Positions 57,872 to 64,000 of a DNA stretch of 64,000 nt are shown piece after piece. Positions within the stretch are counted from its first letter, which is position 1. Every line of letters begins with the position of its first letter. Source of the DNA: an uncultured Clostridium sp. (GTDB lineage: Bacteria; Bacillota; Clostridia; Clostridiales; Clostridiaceae). The DNA lies in assembly GCA_900547475.1 (NCBI GenBank), contig URGW01000010.1, positions 1 to 64,000 on the forward strand, given 5' to 3'. Both the position numbers and the translations under genes were made by a program. The notes under the pieces are model-generated. The model ran no database searches and was not told the origin of the DNA. It saw only the letters and a list, made by a program, of their open reading frames with translations.

Positions 57872-58710
57872 AAAATTTAACGCATGTATATATGCCTAAA
57901 ACACCTTTTGAAAAAAAAGCATTAGATGATGTAAACTTAGTTATTGAAGACGGGGATTTTTTGGCTTTAATAGGGCATACAGGATCAGGAAAATCAACTT
58001 TAATACAACACTTAAATGGATTATTAGAACCTAGTTCAGGGAGAATTATAGTTGATGATATTGATCTTACCAATAAGGAAACTAAACTTACTGATATAAG
58101 AAAGAAAATAGGTTTAGTATTTCAGTATCCAGAATATCAATTATTTGAAGAAACAATTGAAAAAGATATAGCATTTGGACCTAATAATTTAGGATTAAGT
58201 CAAGAAGAGGTTTCTAATAGAGTTAAAAAGTCTATGGAGATGGTAGGATTAGATTATGAAACATACAAGGATGTTTCGCCATTTGATTTAAGCGGAGGTC
58301 AAAAGAGAAGAGTTGCTATAGCTGGTGTTATTGCAATGGAACCAAAAGTTTTAATATTAGATGAACCTACAGCAGGATTAGATCCTAAGGGTAGAGATGA
58401 TATTTTAGAACAAATAAAAATACTTCATGAAAAATATAAAATGACAATTGTATTAGTTAGTCATAGTATGGAGGATGTTGGAAAGCTAGCTGAAAGAATA
58501 GTTGTTATGAATAAAGGAAAAGTTGCATTAACAGGTAAACCAGCAGAGATCTTCAAAGAGGTTGAAGTATTAGAAGAGATAGGTCTAGCTGTACCACAAG
58601 TAACTTATTTAATGAGAGCGCTAAAAGAAAAAGGGTTTAATGTTTCTGATGAAGTATTTACAGTTGAAGAGGGTAGTAAGGAGCTATTAAGAGTGTTATC
58701 AAAAAATTAA
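57856..58710 (+). CDS. ecfA2: ECF transporter ATPase EcfA2
   Basis: A 284-residue partner ATPase. Walker A GHTGSGKST, Q-loop FQYPEYQLFEE, signature DLSGGQKRR and Walker B VLILDEPTAGLDP are clear. ATG 57856 lies inside the end of ecfA1, implying coupled translation and a 1:1 heterodimer. The order A1-A2-T-truA before rplM is the same as in Bacillus. Confidence 0.95.
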   Translation: MSIKIENLTHVYMPKTPFEKKALDDVNLVIEDGDFLALIGHTGSGKSTLIQHLNGLLEPSSGRIIVDDIDLTNKETKLTDIRKKIGLVFQYPEYQLFEETIEKDIAFGPNNLGLSQEEVSNRVKKSMEMVGLDYETYKDVSPFDLSGGQKRRVAIAGVIAMEPKVLILDEPTAGLDPKGRDDILEQIKILHEKYKMTIVLVSHSMEDVGKLAERIVVMNKGKVALTGKPAEIFKEVEVLEEIGLAVPQVTYLMRALKEKGFNVSDEVFTVEEGSKELLRVLSKN

Positions 58711-58799
58711 TTTAATATAATAAATATTTTTAATAATAGTATTTTATTAATTGTATAAATTTGTTTAGATAAAAAATATATGAAAGAGAGAAGTTTTAA

Positions 58800-59597
58800 A
58801 TGATTAAAGATATAACTATAGGTCAATATATACCAGGTGAATCTTTTATACATAAACTAGATCCAAGAACAAAGATATTAATTTCATTTTTATTTATAAT
58901 AAGTTTATTTATTGTTGATAAGTTTGTTGGATATATATTTGTTGTAGCGTTTTTAGCTTTGGTAGTTTATATTGCAAAAATATCTCCAAGATATCTTTAT
59001 AAAGGATTGAAACCTGTATTTTTATTAATAGCATTAACAGCTATATTAAATATTTTTATGCTTAGAGAGGGTAGACTGATTTTTCATATTGGATTTATAA
59101 AAATTTATGAATCAGGAATAAGAACTGCAGTTTTTATGGCTATAAGATTAATACTTCTTATAATGGGAACTTCAGTTTTAACATTAACAACATCTCCTAT
59201 AGAATTAACAGATGGAATAGAAAGGCTATTAAAACCTATTGGAAAAGAAATAGCACATGAATTAGCTATGATGATGACAATAGCATTAAGATTTATACCT
59301 ACTCTTATAGACGAAACTGATAAAATAATGAAGGCGCAAAAAGCAAGAGGTGCTGATTTTGAAACAGGTGGTTTGATTCAAAAAGCAAAAAGCTTAATAC
59401 CATTACTAGTACCATTATTTATTAGTTCTTTTAGAAGAGCAGATGAGCTTGCAATGGCTATGGAGGCAAGATGTTATAGAGGGGGAGCTGGTAGAACTAG
59501 AATGAAAGTCTTAAAGTTCACTTCTAAAGATTTTATTGCATTTGGAGTTTTTGCGCTATTATTTGCAAGTACGATTATAGTTAGATTTGCAATTTAG
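58800..59597 (+). CDS. ecfT: ECF transporter transmembrane protein EcfT
   Basis: A 265-residue membrane scaffold with about six hydrophobic segments. The two cytosolic coupling-helix motifs are KAQKARGADFETG (about residues 180-192) and AMEARCYRGGAGRT (about 220-233), which contact the two ATPases. A gap of 89 bp after ecfA2 shows no hairpin. GAAAGAGAGAAGTTTTAA is its modest RBS region. Confidence 0.94.
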   Translation: MIKDITIGQYIPGESFIHKLDPRTKILISFLFIISLFIVDKFVGYIFVVAFLALVVYIAKISPRYLYKGLKPVFLLIALTAILNIFMLREGRLIFHIGFIKIYESGIRTAVFMAIRLILLIMGTSVLTLTTSPIELTDGIERLLKPIGKEIAHELAMMMTIALRFIPTLIDETDKIMKAQKARGADFETGGLIQKAKSLIPLLVPLFISSFRRADELAMAMEARCYRGGAGRTRMKVLKFTSKDFIAFGVFALLFASTIIVRFAI

Positions 59598-59622
59598 TAA
59601 TTTGAATTAAAAAGGTGATAAG

Positions 59623-60357
59623 TTGAATAATATAAAGTTAACTTTAGAATATGATGGAACTAATTATTATGGTTGGCAAAAACAAAAGGGAATGAAAACA
59701 GTACAAGGAGAGATAGAAGAGGCTCTCCTTCTTGTTACTAAGGAACCTTGTGAAGTAACAGGAAGCTCTAGAACGGATGCTGGAGTTCATGCAAAAGGAT
59801 TTGTTGCTAACTTTAAAACTAATAGCAATGTGCCTCCAGAAAGGTTTAGAGAGGCACTAAATGTTAAGCTACCTAATGATATAGTTGTAATTAAATCGGA
59901 AAAGGTAGAAGAAGATTTTCATGCAAGATATTGTGCTAAAGGTAAGACATATGAATATTACATATTAAATGATCAGGTTCCTTCAGCATTGATGAGAAAT
60001 CAAGTATATCATTATAAATATGACCTAGATATTGAAGAAATGAAAAAGGGTGCAAGACAATTTATTGGAACTCATGATTTTGCTGCATTTAAAACACAAG
60101 GGAGCTCAGTAAAAGGAACTATAAGGACTATTTTTGATGTAAAAGTAGAGAAAATAGAAAAAATTATAAAAATTTCTGTAACTGGTGATGGTTTTTTATA
60201 TAATATGGTTAGAATAATAGTTGGCACCTTAATAAATGTTGGAAGAGGAAAGATTCCTGCAAGTTCTATATCAGATATAATAGGTAAAAAAGATAGGACA
60301 TTAGCAGGTGATTGTGTTCCACCTAATGGATTGTTACTAAAAGAAGTATATTATTAA
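59623..60357 (+). CDS. truA: tRNA pseudouridine(38-40) synthase TruA
   Basis: A 244-residue enzyme modifying the anticodon stem-loop. LEYDGTNYYGWQKQKG start, catalytic Asp in SSRTDAGVHAKGFVANF (about residue 53), and GDGFLYNMVRIIVGTL near the end are family marks. TTG start after AAAAGGTGATAAG. Last gene of the ecf operon, before the rplM promoter. Confidence 0.95.
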   Translation: MNNIKLTLEYDGTNYYGWQKQKGMKTVQGEIEEALLLVTKEPCEVTGSSRTDAGVHAKGFVANFKTNSNVPPERFREALNVKLPNDIVVIKSEKVEEDFHARYCAKGKTYEYYILNDQVPSALMRNQVYHYKYDLDIEEMKKGARQFIGTHDFAAFKTQGSSVKGTIRTIFDVKVEKIEKIIKISVTGDGFLYNMVRIIVGTLINVGRGKIPASSISDIIGKKDRTLAGDCVPPNGLLLKEVYY

Positions 60358-60376
60358 AAATTTTTAATAAAAATTG

Positions 60377-60405
60377 TTGACACGCCCGTAAGCGTGTATT
60401 ATAAT
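60377..60405 (+). promoter_or_regulatory. Sigma-A promoter of rplM-rpsI with a palindrome in its spacer
   Basis: TTGACA (60377-60382), a 17-bp spacer and TATAAT (60400-60405). The inverted repeat ACACGC-CCGTAA-GCGTGT (60380-60397) fills the -35 edge and spacer. Confidence 0.88.
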
Positions 60406-60427
60406 TTAATTTGTTTGTTAGAATAAT

Positions 60428-60512
60428 TTATGTACGAAAGGCCACGAGCCCCGAGGTCTTGACATAAATGTTATACATATGAGGTATAACGATAAATGTA
60501 AGTTCAGGGAGG
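60428..60512 (+). ncRNA. L13 leader RNA
   Basis: A leader of the L13 type known upstream of rplM in Firmicutes, here with GAAAGGCCACGAGCCCCGAGGTCTT (paired GGCC..GGTC arms) followed by a hairpin GTTATAC-atatgag-GTATAAC at 60470-60489. It lies between the promoter and the rplM RBS. Presumed ligand is L13. Confidence 0.7.
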
Positions 60513-60519
60513 GAAAAAC

Positions 60520-60954
60520 ATGAAATCATACATTGCAAAAGCACAAGAAGTTGAAAGAAAATGGTATGTTGTTGATGCTGCTGGTAAGCCACTAGGAAGA
60601 GTTGCTAGCCAAGTTGCTTCAATATTAAGAGGAAAGAATAAGCCAACATTTACACCAAATGTTGACTGCGGAGATTTCGTAATAGTTATCAATGCTGAAA
60701 AAGTTGTTTTAACTGGTAAGAAGTTAGATCAAAAAATGATGAGAAAGCACAGCTTATATCCAGGTGGATTAAAAGAAACTCCATATAGAGAAGTATTAGC
60801 TAAGAAACCTGAGTTCGCTTTCGAAGAAGCTGTTAGAAGAATGCTTCCAACAGGAGTATTAGGAAGAAAAATGCTTAAGAAGTTAAAAGTATACCAAGGT
60901 GCTGAGCACGAACATGCAGCTCAAAAACCAGAAGTACTTGAATTAAAGTACTAA
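60520..60954 (+). CDS. rplM: Ribosomal protein L13
   Basis: A 144-residue early-assembly 50S protein. YVVDAAGKPLGRVASQVASILRGKNKPTFTPNVDCGDFVIVINAEKV start and MLPTGVLGRKMLKKLKVYQGAEHEHAAQKPE end are conserved. GGGAGGGAAAAAC precedes the ATG. Confidence 0.98.
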   Translation: MKSYIAKAQEVERKWYVVDAAGKPLGRVASQVASILRGKNKPTFTPNVDCGDFVIVINAEKVVLTGKKLDQKMMRKHSLYPGGLKETPYREVLAKKPEFAFEEAVRRMLPTGVLGRKMLKKLKVYQGAEHEHAAQKPEVLELKY

Positions 60955-60980
60955 TACAGGCTCGGGAGGAGGAATAAAAA

Positions 60981-61373
60981 ATGGCAAAAGTTCAATACAT
61001 GGGTACTGGAAGAAGAAAAAAATCAGTTGCAAGAGTTAGACTTGTACCAGGAAACGGTAAAGTTGTTATCAATAACAGAGAAATCGAAAATTTCTTTGGT
61101 TTAGAAACTTTAAGAATGATCGTTAACCAACCATTAGTTTTAACAGGAACTAAGGATAAATTTGATGTATTAGTTAACGTTCACGGTGGTGGATTCACAG
61201 GTCAAGCTGGAGCTATCAGACACGGAATAACAAGAGCTTTAATTAAATCAGATGAAAACTTAAAGTCTGAATTAAAGAAAGCTGGTTTCGTAACAAGAGA
61301 CCCAAGAATGAAAGAAAGAAAGAAATACGGTCTTAAGAAAGCAAGAAGAGCTCCACAATTCTCTAAGAGATAG
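60981..61373 (+). CDS. rpsI: Ribosomal protein S9
   Basis: A 130-residue protein whose C-terminal tail reaches the P-site tRNA. YMGTGRRKKSVARVRLVPGNGK start and DPRMKERKKYGLKKARRAPQFSKR end with the final KR are diagnostic. GGGAGGAGGAATAAAA precedes the ATG. Terminator follows. Confidence 0.98.
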   Translation: MAKVQYMGTGRRKKSVARVRLVPGNGKVVINNREIENFFGLETLRMIVNQPLVLTGTKDKFDVLVNVHGGGFTGQAGAIRHGITRALIKSDENLKSELKKAGFVTRDPRMKERKKYGLKKARRAPQFSKR

Positions 61374-61402
61374 TTTGGATTTTCAAGCAAAAAAGACGTA
61401 TC

Positions 61403-61440
61403 AAAAGCTTTGGAATATTTATTCCAAAGCTTTTTTATTT
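61403..61440 (+). terminator. Terminator of rplM-rpsI
   Basis: AAAAGCTTTGGAATA and TATTCCAAAGCTTTT-like arms form a long stem around a short loop, followed by a T-run. Confidence 0.92.
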
Positions 61441-61514
61441 TTAAATTAAATTCAAAACAAAAATATATTAAAATTGATACATATCATATTTTGATAAAAA
61501 ATTATATTAAATCT

Positions 61515-61553
61515 ATGTTAAAAATTGTTCAAATATATTAACAAATGTTAAAA
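61515..61553 (+). promoter_or_regulatory. Possible Pho-box-like repeats before the Na/Pi cotransporter gene
   Basis: TTAAAA (61518), TTAACA (61538) and TTAAAA (61548) are spaced by 20 and 10 bp, on one face of the helix; ATGTTAAAA occurs twice (61515 and 61545). Bacillus PhoP boxes are TTAACA-like repeats 11 bp apart. The AT-rich setting makes chance matches likely. Confidence 0.25.
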
Positions 61554-61616
61554 TTTATTGTAAACTTAACGAGGGAAAAGTTTTATAAAATACACAAGAG
61601 TGAAGGAGAATAAATC

Positions 61617-63230
61617 TTGGATACATTGATGACAATAATCAAGTTATTAGGTGGATTGGGACTATTTATCTATGGAATGAAGCTAATGGGTGATGGTCTA
61701 GAAAATGCCGCAGGAGAAGGATTAAAGAATATCCTAGAAAAAGTAACTAAGAATCCTGTAATTGCAGTAATTGTAGGTGCAGTAGTTACTATGGTTATTC
61801 AAAGTAGTAGTGCTACAACTGTAATGGTAGTTGGATTTGTTAATGCAGGATTGATGAATTTAGCGCAAGCAGCTGGAATTATAATGGGTGCTAATATAGG
61901 AACAACTATTACAGCACAATTAGTTGCATTTAAGTTAGATGAAATAGCGCCAGTTTTCGTTTTTGTTGGTGCTATGATGGTAATGTTCGTAAAAGGTAAA
62001 AAGAGAAGAGAGATAGGTAATATAATATTAGGATTTGGTATATTATTTGTTGGTATGGGAACAATGAGTGCTGCAATGAAACCATTAACAACATTACCTA
62101 TGTTCCAAGACATACTTACAACAGTAGGACAACATTGGTATTTAGGAGTAATAGCAGGAACTTTAATTACAGCATTATTACAAAGTTCATCAGCTACTAC
62201 TGGTATATTAGTAGCATTAGCTACTGCAGGAGCATTAAATATTGATCAAGCACTACCAATAATTATGGGATGTAACATTGGTACTTGTATAACAGCAATG
62301 CTTGCAACAGTAGGTACAAATAAAACTGCACATAGAGCAGCAATGCTACATTTAATATTTAATGTTGTTGGTACATTAATATTCTTACCAATAATAATAC
62401 CAGGTTTCTTAGGTGATTTTGTTTCATATTTTACAGGTGATGTAAAGAGACAAATAGCTAATGCACATACAATATTTAATGTAGTTAACACATTAATAAT
62501 GGTACCTTTAATTCCAGTATTATGTAAAGTTGTAGAAAAAATAATACCTGGAGAAGATGATGAAAAGGTAGGACCTAAATATATTGATGATAGATTATTA
62601 GAAACTCCAGTAATTGCCGCTGGACAAGTAGTTAAAGAAACTATAAGAATGGCTAATAAAGCTAAGTTAAGTTTAGAGTTAGCTATGGATGCATTTATGA
62701 AAAATGATGAAAACTTAGCTGAAAAAGTTTATCAAAATGAAGAAGTAATTAATAATCTTGAAGAATGTATAACTACATATTTAGTTAAACTTTCTAAATG
62801 TGAATTATCGGATAAGGAAAAGAATATAGTAGCATCTACATTCCATATAGTAACTGATATAGAAAGAATAGGGGATCATGCTGAAAATATTGCTGATTTA
62901 ACTATTCAAAAAATAAATAAGAAATTACAATATAGTGAAGATGCTATTAACGAAATAGCTAATATGTATCAGACTACAATAAAGGCATTAGATACATCAA
63001 TTGATGGTTATGCTGATAGAGATGTAGTTAAAGCAAATGAGACAACTAGTATTGAAGCAGAAATAGATAAGCAACATAAGAGATATAGAGACCTACATAT
63101 TAAAAGATTGCATGAAGGTACTTGCAATGCTTATGCAGGAGCAGTATTCTTAGACTTATTAAGTAATTTAGAGAGAATAGGAGATCATTCTACAAATATA
63201 GCTGAAATAGTTGTTGAGAATAATGCATAA
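61617..63230 (+). CDS. Na/Pi cotransporter family protein with PhoU-like C-terminus
   Basis: A 537-residue NptA/YjbB-type transporter. Two inverted membrane repeats each carry the QSSSATT motif (about residues 62-68 and 190-196), the Na+/phosphate binding signature of the SLC34-like fold. After the last helix (about residue 305) a helical PhoU-like domain of about 220 residues follows. TTG start at 61617 with GAAGGAGAATAAATC upstream. Direction and substrate (phosphate uptake or export) cannot be told. Terminator follows. Confidence 0.9.
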   Translation: MDTLMTIIKLLGGLGLFIYGMKLMGDGLENAAGEGLKNILEKVTKNPVIAVIVGAVVTMVIQSSSATTVMVVGFVNAGLMNLAQAAGIIMGANIGTTITAQLVAFKLDEIAPVFVFVGAMMVMFVKGKKRREIGNIILGFGILFVGMGTMSAAMKPLTTLPMFQDILTTVGQHWYLGVIAGTLITALLQSSSATTGILVALATAGALNIDQALPIIMGCNIGTCITAMLATVGTNKTAHRAAMLHLIFNVVGTLIFLPIIIPGFLGDFVSYFTGDVKRQIANAHTIFNVVNTLIMVPLIPVLCKVVEKIIPGEDDEKVGPKYIDDRLLETPVIAAGQVVKETIRMANKAKLSLELAMDAFMKNDENLAEKVYQNEEVINNLEECITTYLVKLSKCELSDKEKNIVASTFHIVTDIERIGDHAENIADLTIQKINKKLQYSEDAINEIANMYQTTIKALDTSIDGYADRDVVKANETTSIEAEIDKQHKRYRDLHIKRLHEGTCNAYAGAVFLDLLSNLERIGDHSTNIAEIVVENNA

Positions 63231-63233
63231 AAT

Positions 63234-63260
63234 AGGAGCCCAAAAGGGCTTCTTTTTTTG
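63234..63260 (+). terminator. Terminator after the Na/Pi cotransporter gene
   Basis: AGGAGCCC pairs with GGGCTTCT around AAAA, followed by T7. Confidence 0.93.
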
Positions 63261-63288
63261 AATTTTATAAATAAAAAAATAATAATAA

Positions 63289-63318
63289 GTATAATAAGCT
63301 TCAAAGTTAAACATAATA
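63289..63318 (+). promoter_or_regulatory. Putative sigma-G promoter of cwlD
   Basis: GTATA (63289-63293), an 18-bp spacer and CATAATA (63312-63318) match the sigma-G consensus (GHATR, 18 bp, CATNHTA) at every position. It lies about 30 bp before the cwlD start. Bacillus cwlD is expressed from sigma-E and sigma-G promoters. Confidence 0.6.
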
Positions 63319-63349
63319 AAATTAATACTAAAATAATGGAGGATATGTC

Positions 63350-64000
63350 ATGAGGAAAGTAATTGTTGCTATTATTACATGTCTACTTATTATTACTTAT
63401 ATAGTACCAGTTAATACATTTGCTATTGATAATTCTGATAAAGTCATTTTGATAGATCCTGGACATGGAGGAATTGATGGTGGAGCTCAATCTAAAACAG
63501 GAACTATAGAAAAGGATATAAATTTGCAAATCGCATTAAAGCTAAGAGATAACCTTGAAGAAAAAGGATATAAGGTATATATGACAAGAGATGAGGATGA
63601 AGGTCTTTATCAAAAAGGTAACACTGTTAAGGAAAAGAAAAGAGAAGACTTAAATAGAAGAGTTGAAATGAAAAAAGAAACAGAATGTGATATATTTGTT
63701 TCGATTCATCAAAATATGTTTCCACAAAGTAAATGTTATGGTGCACAGGTTTGGTATGCTTCAAATGACAATAGCTATAATTTAGCTACTGTAGTTCAAG
63801 ATTCAATAAAAGAATCTGTTAAGGATAATAATAAAAGAGTAGCAAAGCCAGCGGCTGAAGCATATTTAATTTTAAGAGATAAATATGAAGCGGCTTCAAT
63901 ATTAGTAGAATGTGGCTTTTTATCAAATCCAGACGAAGAAGCTAAATTAAAAAGTGATGAGCATCAAAATTTGATAGTTGAAGGAATATCAGGTGGAATT
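63350..64000 (+). CDS. cwlD: Spore cortex N-acetylmuramoyl-L-alanine amidase CwlD (3' end outside window)
   Basis: An open frame of 217 codons that runs off the window. A signal peptide or N-terminal anchor fills residues 1-26. The amidase_3 domain follows: ILIDPGHGGIDGGA (zinc His), EKDINLQIALKLRDNLEEKGY (zinc Glu), FVSIHQNMF (zinc His) and SILVECGFLSNPDEE (catalytic Glu). CwlD, with PdaA, makes muramic-delta-lactam in spore cortex. Bacillus cwlD lies just downstream of rplM-rpsI too, which favours CwlD over other amidases. TGGAGGATATGTC precedes the ATG. Confidence 0.9.
   Translation, partial: MRKVIVAIITCLLIITYIVPVNTFAIDNSDKVILIDPGHGGIDGGAQSKTGTIEKDINLQIALKLRDNLEEKGYKVYMTRDEDEGLYQKGNTVKEKKREDLNRRVEMKKETECDIFVSIHQNMFPQSKCYGAQVWYASNDNSYNLATVVQDSIKESVKDNNKRVAKPAAEAYLILRDKYEAASILVECGFLSNPDEEAKLKSDEHQNLIVEGISGGI

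Overview
The window reads as chromosomal DNA from a spore-forming, low-GC anaerobe of Clostridium sensu stricto (cluster I). The evidence is strong AT bias, strong AGGAGG ribosome-binding sites, a clostridial 2[4Fe-4S] ferredoxin, sporulation genes (gin, sigH, cwlD) and gene order matching the ribosomal-protein 'superregion' of Firmicutes. I cannot name the species. Almost every gene is on the + strand; only corA, a 53-codon ORF and one cysteine-rich hypothetical gene are on the - strand. That is what a leading-strand, origin-proximal stretch looks like.

Layout. 1-200: tRNA-Phe (lacking its first base) and tRNA-Cys with a terminator. 200-1300: corA (-) with a group of DnaA-box-like 9-mers downstream. 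1500-5700: a small membrane protein, then the Bacillus-like cluster gin(csfB)-tmk-darA(yaaQ)-holB-ricT(yaaT). 5800-9200: ferredoxin, then ctsR-clpC with a CtsR operator but no mcsA/mcsB between them. 9300-11200: a probable small forespore-type ORF (-) and an autoregulated nagR-nagB pair. 11200-22700: a radA-disA-yacL-ispD-(T-box)proS-cysS-mrnC-rlmB-rae1-sigH block equivalent to the Bacillus yac region, with ispF, gltX and cysE absent and proS present. 22700-27600: tRNA-Thr-tuf, rpmG-secE-nusG, rplK-rplA, rplJ-rplL. 27700-40200: rpoB-rpoC, then an L7Ae-like gene, rpsL-rpsG-fusA-tuf. 40800-56850: the S10-spc-alpha ribosomal superoperon with secY, adk, map, a KOW protein, infA and rpoA. 57000-61400: ecfA1-ecfA2-ecfT-truA, rplM-rpsI. 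61600-64000: a Na/Pi cotransporter and the start of cwlD, which runs off the window.

Functional picture. This is mostly core information processing: RNA polymerase core, sigma-H, NusG, both translation elongation factors, IF-1, most ribosomal proteins, two aminoacyl-tRNA synthetases, rRNA and tRNA modification enzymes and secretion (SecY/SecE). Regulation is visible as sigma-A promoters with 17-bp spacers, an L10 leader, an L13 leader, a proline T-box (specifier CCA), CtsR and NagR operators and several structured ribosomal leaders. The window contains both a c-di-AMP synthase (DisA) and a c-di-AMP receptor (DarA).

I found no mobile element, CRISPR array, phage gene or defence island, and nothing that qualifies as an exciting new multigene system. 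The best candidates for something undescribed are small: a 53-codon ORF at 9371-9532 (-) with its own sigma-G-like promoter, RBS and terminator; a sigma-F-like promoter in front of gin; structured leaders at the S12/S7 junction, the alpha operon and the KOW gene; and the DnaA-box-like cluster near 231-312.
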